Below, one piece after another: positions 9,966 to 21,272 of a stretch of 64,000 bases of DNA; position 1 is the stretch's first letter; each line of letters opens with the position of its first letter. The DNA lies in the NCBI GenBank assembly GCA_019614645.1, contig JABWDB010000034.1, forward strand, positions 62,001 through 126,000. The letters are read 5' to 3'. The notes under the pieces are model-generated. The model saw nothing but the letters and a program-made list of their open reading frames with translations. It ran no database searches and was not told the DNA's origin. This DNA is from Stratiolaelaps scimitus. Taxonomy: Eukaryota > Arthropoda > Arachnida > Mesostigmata > Laelapidae. The position numbers were made by a program, and so were the translations under genes.

Positions 9966-10249
9966 TAGTTCGAAGCTTGTCGGCGTGATTTCTTTTGAAG
10001 AAGCATTCTCAAGAAATAGGTAAGAGCTATTCTACACCAGCGGTAGACACTTCGTCAACTAACCGAATGCTGAATTTAGTGAATTCGATATTTGACTTCA
10101 CGTAATCTGTGAAATGTATGGATCTAAGCAACGATCTGTGTCTAGGAAAGATCTCATCCCAGATCCCTTCTACCTCTAAAAACGCCCAGTTCCGAATTCG
10201 CTATAGATGACCTGTTATGCGCGATATAGGTCCAGAATCCTGTAGGCCA

Positions 10250-11640
10250 TTGTATATGTTTGAGTTGACGAAGCACCGTTGTCGGTCTTATCCTAATAGC
10301 CCCGATACCATACATTTGATAAAGGTACGCCTCCATTATGTTGTAAAGCTAGTTCAATTCTGACGCACTGTTGAAACTTTATCCAGCCGGCACGTATATT
10401 GGCCCTCGACGATTCTGTGCCGCTAATGTAATTATTATTATTATTATATATTATAAGACCGAAGTCAAGTATTCATTTGAATTTTTTTATACTTGCTAAG
10501 GTCTACCATAGACACATAGGAGCAGTCACCGAGAGAAGTACTATTTAACCATTTCTCCTACTTTCCCGAAGGATCCATTTAATATACAGGGAATTGAATT
10601 GATAAGTGACATAACTAGCACCGGGTTTACATAAAGTTACGCACATCTATGAGAGATATAGGTGAGATTTGACTGTTCCTTGTATTATATTGGTGAAGTA
10701 ATAATATGCTTTATGAAAAAGGGGGACTAAAAAACGCGAGTTAGCCCAAAACGAAGCACGGGGCGGAGCGAACGAGGATAATTGTAATCGTATGGATATT
10801 AAGTTTGTGCACGACACGAAGGGGCACTGCAACGAGATAGAGAAGCTTATAAAACCGCTACATGTAGAAGGACGACACTGCGATGCTTCTTGTCACACGG
10901 ACGAGTGTGTTGTGTCATTTCGATTTTATTCTCTCTTACTCTCTCTCTCAAATTCATGATACTACCCGGCATATTCATGCAGTCGACAACTCAGTGACCG
11001 CGTGGCACAATATCGATAAAGGTATCGCACAGTCATTTTATCACATGATGTTTGTTGATTGCCACGCTTTATGGGGCGTCGCGATTATTACATAACATTT
11101 AGATACAACGTAACACAATAATTCATGGCATTATTATTAATTCGCTAATTCTGACTTTGTGTCCTTCTCTCGCCGTCAGGCGGCATCGATCACCATTTTT
11201 TCACTAATGCGTAAGATTTCGAATAGCTCTAGAACGGTAAAACGATATTTCAATAAATGTTTCAAAAAAGTTCACATGCTTTTTATTTTCTATATTTAGG
11301 AAATAACGCTTATTTTGCTAGACGAGGGGAATTCTTGGATTTCTTTATCATATTAATTTATCTGTCGATTTTTGCCAGGTACGAGAGATTGAAAATTAGT
11401 AAAGGTGGCCCCGGCGCCTAATTGAAGTAATTCCCAAAGGTGGTTCCGACGTCTGTCACACAGGGGAACAGCTCAGAGTCAACTAAGAAATAGAGGTATT
11501 TTATACGTTATGTTACACCCTAATAGCTCACAGTTACACAGAACTTATTAAATGTTCTCCAACCCCCTTACTGTATTATTTTGCGATAAACTGGAGTACG
11601 CTTAATAATAAGTTAATAGAAAGTTTAGCATCATGCCGCT
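10250..11640. repeat. Upstream part of the IR-2 segment, duplicated at 30060-30690
   Basis: The stretch recurs at about 30060-30690 with internal deletions. Landmarks are CTTATCCTAATA.CCCCGATACCATACATTT, ACATAAAGTTACGCACATCTATGAGAGATATA and TTTTTATTTTCTATATTTAGGAAATAACGC. No coding sequence is evident. It is AT-rich, with a TTA/ATT-rich stretch near 10430-10455. Confidence 0.65.
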
Positions 11641-12002
11641 AACTTAAGACAGGTTTTCACCTCGAGTGAGGTTCTCAAACCCCCGAGTGGATTTTCAACC
11701 TTCAGCTGTGACCCTGAAATCTATATTTTGCCTGCTGCAATGAATTGATGAGTCATATGGTAACCAAACAGCCTGTAATCGGCCGCCTTTAACTAATTGA
11801 TATGCTACTTTCAGGCGAAATACAACCATAATGTTAGCTACTTATATGGAAGTAATGGACATCGCTTATAGTTTCCTCGTCTTTCCAATAAAGTGAGAGA
11901 TAAAACCTTTCGAAAAATAACGGAACTTTGAACAACGGATCTGCTCCTTGTTTGATCTGTTAGTCAATTCCGATATCAAAAAAGGTGAAGATAACGAACA
12001 GC

Positions 12003-13850
12003 ATGGTTTCGCAGGACCAACTCTTTGCAACTATCGCGATACTTCTTTTTTCTTTGGAGCGATCCGTACTAGGTAAATCGCTCTCCGATAATCCCTATGA
12101 CAGCGAAAAGTTAGAGGATATTATTACCAAGTATGCTGGACTAAAGGGTGTTGTAGTTAAAAATCTGTCGTTGCTATTTCTGGGGTCCTGCTTTGGTCAA
12201 CTGGATCATGGTAGAACCCCTAGTTCAAAGCCTTTATCAGCAATCATACTCAGAAATTGGCCTCCAAAATATGTGGCTGATATGATTTACATCATGAGAC
12301 TCAAAGAGAATATAACTAACATAGTTCGGGAGACTCGACCCGTGGTTATCTACCAGTGCTCCGAGCTGCCAACTTTGATGATCCGCACGCCAGATGTGTT
12401 CACTCCTTTGAGACCATTTGTGCTCTTTATGATTCTTGAGGAATGGCCAGAGTGGGGCTCGCGACCACTGTATGCAGCGATCCTTGTTCAGCGTAAAAAC
12501 CCCCAATCTGGGACATCTGTAACTTTGAAACAGGACCACTGGAATGTGGATTCCTTCTTTGTCAATAATCACCCACTTAACAAAGCTAATTCGAGATTCC
12601 GTTTCCCATTGGCGAATGCGCCTGCAACAACAATAAGGGATATCAGACAATCGCCAGTTAGACGGTCTTATTACTTTAGGCTAATTGTCGTGATTAATTC
12701 TGAGGTACCGTTTCGAAATAAATCGACAAATTATCTGATTCTTAGGTATCAGACAACTGCCTATTGATTAGATGTAGAATACTTTTTAGACTTCCTTGGC
12801 CCCTATAAAGTTGCTGTCACAGTGGTCACTGAGAGGGTTCATCCCAACAACTTTCTCGGCCACACCTTTGCACTTGATTGCCTGCGACCTTTAGCGATCG
12901 TTGAACCGTCGGAATCGGTCCTTGTGGAGCCCCTGAGTAGCATGAGTTTCGCTGCGTTACTTTTTGTTATGATCGTTGTAGCGATTTTTTCAACTTTGGG
13001 TCATTCACACAATGGCTCCAAATCTGTCGCCTTACTTATGGACCTACTGCTTAGTTTATTGGTCTCCTACCAGGTCGACCTCTCCGAAGAGTCGAGGCAA
13101 CCAAGGAAGGCCATTATCTACTCATTTCAGCGACATCTCGTTCTAGGCCTTACGCTCTTAATGATACAAGTTGTTTTGTTAAATGTCTACAAAAATGAAT
13201 TTACTTCTGTATTCCTTGCACCCGACACGGACATTCTGGATTGGAGAGATCGTACAGACATCTTGCTTATTACTGAACTTCCATTTCCCTATACTTATAC
13301 TGAGGAGCATGCGCAATATGCTGCGTTCAATCAACTCTTTTCAAAAAATGAATTTTGTTGGCCCGAGTCGCACGTTGTTCGTACAGGACTTGGCATCCCA
13401 TTAAAAAAGGCGCCAACTCGTCATGTACACCCATTCCGTTATAACACTCCTACGGAATCGGAGGTGATAAATAGTAACATCACCATGAAGATCCGCGAGC
13501 ACGCACTGACCCCACTTATACCTCGTTTGACAAGCGCGAACAAACTGATTCGAGCCGCGGGATCGATGCTCATTGGACATTCTATGCAGGTCACCTACAG
13601 AATGTACTGTCATGGATTTCTACAAACGAAAAATCATTGGGAACAAATCAAAGAATTGGCAACCACATGCAAGCATCTGTTACAACAATCTAAAGTACAG
13701 TTCAACGAGTATGAGGATTCAGTCGCTATTGAAACTTGGCACATCGTCAATACAATTCGCATGGTGATTACCCTTCTTCTAGGGTCGTGTTTACTTCTGT
13801 TAGTCGAGTATCTGATACGGATCATAATAGATAAGAGAGGATCAATGTAA
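12003..13850 (+). pseudogene. IR-2: divergent ionotropic-receptor-like gene with one in-frame TGA
   Basis: The reading frame runs 615 codons from ATG 12003 to the TAA at 13848-13850 with a single interruption, TGA at 12765-12767 (codon 255), inside the ectodomain. There is no frameshift: the segments on both sides share one frame and both align with the paralogues. At the same place IR-3 reads AGA (Arg), so a CGA-to-TGA change is a simple explanation. The remainder keeps a signal-peptide-like N terminus (LFATIAILLFSLERSVLG), the shared IVRETRPVVIYQC and LKQDHWNVDSFFVN motifs, GCLRPL in the form DCLRPLAIVEPSE, TM1 about 313-333, TM2 about 379-399 (VVLLNVYKNEFTSVFLAPD) and TM3 about 585-607. 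It is the most diverged family member in the window. It is either a young pseudogene or a gene that depends on stop-codon readthrough. Confidence 0.8.
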
Positions 13851-15105
13851 ACGCTACGCAACGAGATAATATTCGTTCGGTCAACAGCCAATACAGATCG
13901 CAATATGCACCTAAATAGGAAACACTTTCCAGACGGAACGTTCCAGAGGAACATTACATAACAACAGCAGAAGTTGGGTTATAAACAGTGAGCGCGTCGC
14001 TTGTCGCATAATGAGTATTATGACAGTTCCGTGAGATGTACTAGTAGAAGGACTTATGGAAGAACAACAAAAGATGATCTTTTTTAGTTGTGATCATAAT
14101 ATTCCTATCATTCACTATAGGTATCTCAAAGTGTCAGATTTTACCGAAAGGCTCTGTGTGCCTAGGATCCAGATTATATGAAAATGATTCTGAGGCAGAA
14201 ACTATAAGTTTAAAAACATAATAGTAAAATAAACAGATGACACACCTTTAAGGACTTGCGCTCGACGACACTTTCTATGGCCTTTAAACGAATCTGCGGC
14301 ATAAGAAGCACCATAACTATCTTATTGTCACATGTGTGTGGAGGTTTCTCTTTTAAATGTGCAGATGCTGGTAGATTAATTCTTGTCCGAATCAGAGACA
14401 AATACCCCTCTACCTTTAAGCCTGTTATGGAAAAATAAACTGGAAATTAGCGCCACACGATGCATTTGATTCAAAGGGAAATTTAATCACAGATGACCCA
14501 TGACTGTAATACAGAACTGATTGTGATAAATTTTATGTTATAATTATTTTCGATGGAGTTTTGCAACTCCTCGCATCTCTGTTTTTCCTTAATTAATATA
14601 ATAGTTAGATAATAATTCTAGTGTTGAGTTTCTGATTTGTTTAATTTTTGTAATTTTCTATAAATTGGACATTTTTAGCTTGTGTTCTGACACCCTGTTA
14701 TTAACAATAGTTAATTAATAATTCCCAGTTACTGCGAGATGGTTACCTTTCAAGAAACGAGATTTATATCACTGCTCAGCACATGGGCTCCCTCAGGTTT
14801 GTAAACGTCAAATTTAGTCGCAACATTTTCTTTAGATTCAACTTCAGGGATTTCTTGAGTGTGCCTGCATGGCCGTGTATACACAAAAATAGGCCAGTGC
14901 AGAATAAATATGGGGAGTTGGCAGACGTGCTAAGACCATGATCCCGGAAACTTGTTCTGGTACATTGTTCTCACAACGGATCCTAAATGGACAAGACAAT
15001 AGAAATATTTCGTGGGTGTTATGGTAACTGCTTTTGGCAATTTCTTTGGAAAGTTCGGGTCGCACACGATCGCTAAGTAGCTGTTGTCAAAACGCAGTTG
15101 TGTTT
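13851..15105. other. 3' flank of IR-2, no gene seen
   Basis: AT-rich DNA without a supported gene. The stretch about 14285-14460 recurs at about 30695-30845 (landmarks CATAACTATCTT.TT, TCTTTTAAATGTGC.GATGCTGGT, CCTTTAAGCCTGTTATGG), where it is joined directly to sequence that lies upstream of IR-2 here. Confidence 0.6.
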
Positions 15106-18093
15106 ATGCAATTTAGCTAATTTGATCAAATTAAACTCCTGCTTTTTATCAGGAAACAGTGAGCAAGGTACAATTTGATGGTGCTATTTCTTTATCTCTA
15201 TATGACTAAAACGAAGCCACTGGGATTAGCGTTTTGGATTCGATGTTTGAATCAGATCCGTTTTGTTTAATGGTGCAAACACTTCTTCAATAAGAAAATA
15301 ATTTAAATTATACTTGGTTTCGTTGTAAATTGTAAAGAGTCTCTTTTTCCAGCGCCTATGACCTATTATATTTTTGGGTAGGTCTTGAGGGAAGGACATA
15401 TAGATTCGAATATCTATGATCTTAGTTTCACTCTTGGAATAAATGCAAAATAGATTTGAGGTATGAAGCTAGAGTTCCACAACGACAGAGCACATCAAGT
15501 TCGATGAAGTTTACTGTTCCCCACATCTATTCCGTAGACTTTCACACGAAACATTAATTCTCATTAATTTAAGGATACGTAGGTAGCACTGTGACAGCAG
15601 TTTCAGCCCCGTCGTAAGAATATGTTGGCCGCGCTATTGCATGCTGGCGGGAGAAGCTACAGACAAAGCAGACGTTATATGAACGGGGTTGTTATATAGC
15701 TGGTTAAGAATGGTGGGTATCGCTGGTGTTTTTTTGATTTATCATCTCAGCGGGCAGACGGTAGGATGAGCCGGATACGTATAAGTGAGTAAACTTCAAC
15801 ATTTACGTCGAAGTATATGAGACCTGTGATTTTTTCTATGTGCTCAATATAAAGTGCTCGAAATGAGCTCCAGCAAGATTGCTTCATAAAAATACGATGG
15901 ACTTTAGTGTACCTAGCAAACATATGGTACTATTAAAAAATATATATTATTTAAGTGTCTTTCGCTTGTTTTCATATAAACTTTTTTCTTTCGAGAGTTT
16001 CGGATAGCAAGGCGCACATAACAATATTCGGGCTATTCATAAAAATAGCTGGACTCCAATGAGATACACCTCTCGAAGTTCGGGCCGATACCCTTTTTAT
16101 ATAATATATACGACGATCCTTTCATTTCATGTCATTTTATGACTGATAAATTCCAAATTCAGCAAATGGGAACTTCGTTTTGGATTTGTTAAAGAAAATG
16201 TAAGTATTCGAAAATTGGGGAAAAAAAAAAATTGAAAAATTGAGTGTCAGGCAGAAGCCGTCATGGTCTCAAGGGAGGCGATAGCGTCGTCTTTTGCAAA
16301 GCGAGGAAGAGGCGTTGCAGAAGGAAGGATCCTGCACCCTTGTCCCCGGTGGCGCGGATAAGCCTGTGGTGGCCTGCTTCGAAGAAATTAGCAGTGAGGT
16401 GACCGTGACTGCCCAGGATTTCGAAGGCGAGAAGGAATATACAGTCGGCAGGGTAATAAGTTTGAGAAATTACTGTGTGAACTTTTGTCGGCAACAGCCA
16501 TATAGACGTCGATCAATTTCTCATTAAGCCCGAGCAATTTCATCTCATGTATGACGGCCTCGAATATATAGTAGGTCGAAGAGTGAAGACGCTTGAATCT
16601 GCTGCAGAATAAGGCTCAAATGCAGCTCCCTCAGATAAACATCTGCGAAATTGCATGAAATACTGACGTCAGGAGGAGTATATGACATTTTTTTCAATTG
16701 GGCTAAGATCTCTGTGCGACTACACCCCGTAATGGGCTCATGAATTCGCAATCTGCAAGCCAATATCCGGGGTGTTTGGCCTGAGACATTTGAGCCTTAG
16801 CAATCTGGAAAGACAATTTTTTCCAGGCAAGTGTCACTCTGTTTGCGCAAAGGGGATTCACTTTGCAGTCAGGCCTTCTCAGGCTCGGAACTTGTAGGAA
16901 TCGTTGTACAGAATGAGTATTTGCTGTGGCATCGGGCAGTCCTTCTACCCTGTAGCCATTTCTGTTATGTAAAAGAAGGTCGTTCGTATACACATGGAAG
17001 GCTAGTCGGTTTCCTTGAAGATGGTGGCTCTGACGATGTAAGTGTGAATTTTAATCATTGTGTACTGTATGGTTTGGCACTGTTTCTATTAAGTCAGCTA
17101 GCAAAGTAATGATTACTTGAAACTTTTTTGTAATATAATCTAAACTCCCCCACTACCAACAAAATTAAGAAACCTGTTGTCTGTGGAAGGAAAGTGCAAA
17201 ACTAAACACATATCGAACACCATTACTAGAACATAGTTATATTAATGTTGAAGCATATCTTTGTTAACCTGTATTGAGCTTATCTTGTTTTGCATACTGC
17301 CAAAGCCCGCGGCTATGCAGTCATGCTTGGCGCATGTGTGAGGCATATATTGAATTAGTATCCAAACTATCGTGGCCCAACTTACTGTGTATCCTTCTCC
17401 TTTACCTATACTTCATCAGTATTTACTCGCGCGGCGTTTGGCTCCGAGACTATGCAAAGCTGTATTCCTGAGTACGAAACACGTCAGTGTCGTGGCCTCG
17501 CACTTTTTCGCTAAATGGCCCGGGTATCCACATCTGGGCCTTATGGGCCTCTTCAGTCTGTGTGCATTATTTCGCCTGGTGGCCCATTCGTTGACATCTG
17601 AAGCAGACCTTTGGGTTAAGTGGTCTCGATCTCCTCGCTCCTGCCCAAACCAAGCACCGTCTCGGATCTAAGCTCTCTAACCAGATCGCTCTGGTCCAAT
17701 AGTGGGTCCACTCCCCACAGTGCGATCGTCTTCGTGAGATCCCCCGCTATCCATTTGTGGTCTGTCGTGGCTCCCAGTTAGCTCTCCTTGTTCTCCGTTA
17801 GGGTCTTCCCTGCTCCGTCAGATCGTTCTCTAACTCTAAAGATGACGTCTCCCTCTTTGATTTGTATGACTTATTTTTCCGCTCCCTCCACGTTCCTCAA
17901 TTCCTTTGGTTCCCCAAGGTCCTTAATCGCGTCCCCGAAGGTCGGGCCTTCTCCTGGCGGGAGCCTTCCCGCCGCCCGATGTTTTTCTCAGGCATTTGCG
18001 TACGTAAGCTTACCTTTGATATCGCTCTTTCGGCAGCACATTTCTAGTAATTGCTAGATCATCTGTGACCTTGCCTCTCTTCTTAGGTAGAAG
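15105..18093. repeat. Segmental duplication SD2, copy 1 (pairs with 30850-33816)
   Basis: About 2.95 kb recurs almost base for base at 30850-33816, in the same orientation and about 15.7 kb away. It holds an AT-rich unique part (15105-16220), the dispersed A-repeat (about 16220-17460) and the start of a minus-strand LINE gag piece. Differences are scattered substitutions and short indels, for example an A-rich stretch at 16219-16233 that is missing from the other copy. Confidence 0.85.
16220..17460. repeat. Dispersed A-repeat, copy 1
   Basis: This is one of at least seven copies in the window (others near 24740, 31950, 34120, 39400, 45590, 51945 and 61540). Landmarks are GAGTGTCAGGCAGAAGCCGTCATGG, GTCGGCAACAGCCATATAGACGTCGAT, TGCTGCAGAATAAGGCTCAAATGCA, AAAGAAGGTCGTTCGTA, GAATTTTAATCATTGTG and GCCAAAGCCCGCGG. 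Near 16320-16440 the + strand encodes a piece (LVPGGADKPVVACFEEI) related to minus-strand pieces at 60609-60815 and 29578-29836, probably a fragment of a LINE gag. The rest is not recognised; minus-strand frames near 16545-16993 stay open but match nothing I know. Confidence 0.7.
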
Positions 18094-20600
18094 TGCGGCT
18101 TTTCCCTTTTACCCCATCCCTTTGGTGCCCCAGGTCGTTCTTATAACTCTCTGGAATACCCCTACGGTTTCTTCCCTACTGTCCAGTCCTTACCTACCGT
18201 GCAAACTTCTTTTTATGAGTGAAGTGACTAGTGCAGTACTCACAAACCTGCTAAATTCCGTCTTCCCCCCCATCCCCCCCAGAGCTCGGCATGTCTTTGA
18301 ACATTACTTCGAAGCCGTAATAGGAGAGTCTTACTCATTTATATATACACGCTGTACTCTGGAGGCCACGTTCCTAATGCGGGCCTTGCCTGTCAGTGCA
18401 GTGTCGAACGCTACCCCGAGATACCTGACCTCCTTCTTCACCTGGACTGGGTAACCAGCAATGTGGAGCCGAATGGGCCCGGTCCTCTTGCGGCCTGTAA
18501 GGAACAGGGCTTCGGTCTTTTGAGGGGCAATTTGCAGATGGTCGTGAAGCATCCACTCATGTACGTCCTCCAAGGGCTCGTTAGCCCTGTCCTGTAGCGC
18601 GCTCTGTATTCGGGCCGTTACCAGCAGACCAAGATCGTCGGCCTAAGCCAGTGTCTCCACTCCTGCTAGCAGGTCCTCGAGGTATAACACGCTGTCATAG
18701 GGCAGGTTCCAGAGAACAGGGCCCAGAATGGATCCCTGTGGAACCCCTGCCGTGGCCTCGTAAGTGCGTCCTCCAGTTAGCAGTGATCTGTCTTGCCAGT
18801 ATGAAGAGATCATCAAGCGCAGATACGCAGAAATGTTCTTCCTGGGCCCACGTCGAAAGTCCCACCCCGTCGCCACTCGTGCTTCGGGAACAGGACCTCC
18901 ACCGCTTTAGCCACGAGGTCCGGCGGTAGCTGAAGTGAGAGGCTGTGCAGCCTCTCCGTGACTATTCGGTACCGCAGACCCCATACGTCGGCCCCGACAG
19001 CATTAGATGGGTTCTGTCTATTTACGGGCCTTACTTCCCCGGGTGAGTTTTCGGAGTTCCCGTCTTGCAGCTTTGCAACGTCCCAGCGAGGCTTCCAACT
19101 GATCCCTTCCCTCTTCCGAGCCCCTTGCGCCTCTCCTCCTCTGCAGCCAGGAACGTGTCCTCGTAAGGGCCTGTCTGAGACGAACGCAGCGAGACCGCGC
19201 CTCTGCTGTCTCCCCCGTCCACCAACATTTACGCCCGTCTGTTGGGAGAGGCTCCGGGGAGTCCCTCTTTACGGTCGGCCTTTGTACAAGCGGTAGTGAG
19301 GATTTGCGAGAGTCTAGCCTCCGTGGCCTCCTCTGCAGGTAGATCCCGGTAGGCCGCGTCCATCTCCTCTGCCAACCTCCCTAGGTTGAAGCGGATCATC
19401 CCCCAACGTCGACCCGGGTAGGGAGGCGAAGACAGCCGAGAAACGGCCACCTCGAACGCAATGTACGTGTGGTCGCTCATTGTCTCTGCCTCACAGACCT
19501 TCCAGCCCGTCACCACGTCGGCCGCGGATTCCCCAACCATGGTGAGGTCAAGGAAGGGTTTGCAAGTACCGTGCAAACTATTAGATATCGGTATCCTCCC
19601 TCTCAGTTTGGTATGTCCCTCCTTTGGTTATAACAGGCCAAAGATAAACCCCCCGCTCCTGGGACTCCCCTGTCTTCTATTTCGAGAGCCTCTTGCGATT
19701 GTGGGAACTGTGCCCCTAACTGTGAGTATCGATTCTCCCGGGCCCGCCAGTCTCTTTATCTAAGGCCAAGGTCACTCTTTCTTCATGAGCTGGAGCCATT
19801 CATGATTGTTTACCACTTCAATTTCTCCCACCGTGTCTGCTAGTTTTTTTAATTCGCCATTTCTTCTCCCTTTCCTTCTGTGCTTCCATACAGGTACACC
19901 CATTACGCTTGATGTCCTCTAATTTTTTGTTTAGTTCGTTGTTTTTCATTCTCGGTCCTTGATAGCAAGGCGGTCTGCAAGTCATTGCACTTATCCCAGG
20001 ACGTGTATAGTCCCCTCCCCATCTTTGCCATATTGTCAGTTGTGCTATTTAGCTCTATTTTGGTATTCTGCAGGTTGACGTAGGGGACAAGTGCCTTTAC
20101 CTGCCTCCGTAGTTCTTGTATATACTATTGCACCGTCCCGAGTCCGTCTTCACTTTGCCCGTCTCATTGTCATCTCCACTGGATTGTTCTGTAATGTAAA
20201 TGCCTTCCCGTCTTGCCCAGGTTCCTGGCTTTGAACTTCTTTTCCGCTCGGTCTCTTTCCCTAAGGTACGCTTGCTTTTTACATTTGCCTGATTTTTGCC
20301 CCGTGGGCAAGCAAGATGCAGTTCTCTGCTCCCCCTCACTGCTTTGGAGTACGAGTGTTCTTTCCCTCCGATGCCGTTGAAATCCCTCCCCCCCACTTTA
20401 CTGGTGTTTACGCGTCTCGGCACTGGCAGCAAACGCTCTTAAGTCCTTCCCTTTACCCCCGACTTCTCGTCCTTCCCCGCTTCTCTTCGTCGCCTAAGTT
20501 CTCCTAGTTCGACCCTTTTTCCTTGCAGGTCGGATCGGGAGTAAGTTCCTGACTTCTTCTATCGTAAAAGATGTAGCGCTCCATTTAGGCCCAGAGCCTG
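17461..20600 (-). mobile_element. R1-like LINE gag region, degenerate, split by a nested LINE
   Basis: Read on the minus strand, this is the ORF1 (Gag) part of a non-LTR retrotransposon. The 5' half is at 19580-20600 and includes the Lys/Arg/Ser-rich frame at 20097-20432. The 3' half is at 17461-18207, with a zinc-knuckle remnant near 17520-17620 that has lost bases relative to the 33.2 kb copy. The sequence on both sides of 18208-19566 matches continuous gag copies at 26140-26770 and 35500-36140, which shows that the middle is an insertion. Multiple stops and indels make it non-functional. Confidence 0.7.
18208..19566 (-). mobile_element. Nested R1-like LINE fragment (endonuclease end, linker, RT) with target-site duplication
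   Basis: This is a 1.36-kb minus-strand LINE piece bounded by the 13-bp direct repeat TACCGTGCAAACT (18195-18207 and 19567-19579). Reading 5' to 3' on the minus strand it holds the C-terminal part of an AP-type endonuclease (VVTGWKVCEAETMSDHTYIAFEV, about 19530-19440), a linker, then RT motif GVPQGSILGPVLWN near 18720-18770, the YADD region in which Tyr has become TAG (stop followed by ADDLGLLV, near 18640), and the RT thumb motif KKEVRYLGVAFD near 18420. The rest of the ORF2 C terminus is missing and the 3' end is a short A-rich tail. The host sequence continues across the insertion, which supports target-primed insertion. Confidence 0.85.
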
Positions 20601-21272
20601 CCGATTTGAACTCAACGTAACTTCTTATCATGTTCCAGGCGGACGGCGCCGAGTACGGATACATAAGTTGGACCGTCCACGCTGTAAGCCACGAAGGTCA
20701 CCAGATCTCGTCACCGGGTCGACCGATCGTAGCACCGCGTGGCGGGTCCTCCGTTGAGCTATCTGATGGCGAGAGACCGAACTACAAAGAATCACTCACC
20801 TTCAGAGTAGCACTGTAGAAAGGGCCGTGTCGTCAAAGACGCCGAAGTCGCCAACAACCACTGCTATTCGCACAGGATTCTCACCAAAATCACCACATCT
20901 CAAAACACCCTTGGGGGCGACTGATCGCACTCGACGAATTTTCACGAGAGACACACGCAATATATTAGGGGAGATGGATTTTGGATACATTGCGAAAATC
21001 TTTGACATGCTTGCTTTCGTTACATTGGAATAGATAACACCCAAAGTCGAGTAAGTTCTTAGTCTCGAAATGGATCCTCGATTACATACGATGAGGTTCC
21101 TCTCTGGTGGGAATCAGTTACCGGAAGAGTACCTACTGGCTACAAGAATTACTTCTCGTTAACTTTAGATAGCCCTGGGCCGTAGTGTTTGGGAATCGTC
21201 TGCCTAATGTTTGTGTCGTGTGCCTACTGGAATATCTTTCTTTCGTTAACTTTCAGAGAGTAAGAAAACGTT
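20600..21272. other. 5' flank of IR-3 with a repeat shared with 63240-63490
   Basis: About 20793-21090 recurs at 63240-63490 upstream of IR-9 (landmarks ATCACTCACCTTC, CGACGAA, GGATTTTGGATACATTGCGA, CGAAATGGATCCT). Minus-strand frames around 20510-20640 look weakly coding and may be LINE gag. About 21205-21250 matches 6445-6480 upstream of IR-1, joined here almost directly to the IR-3 start, so most of the 200-base block seen before other family members is absent. Confidence 0.5.
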
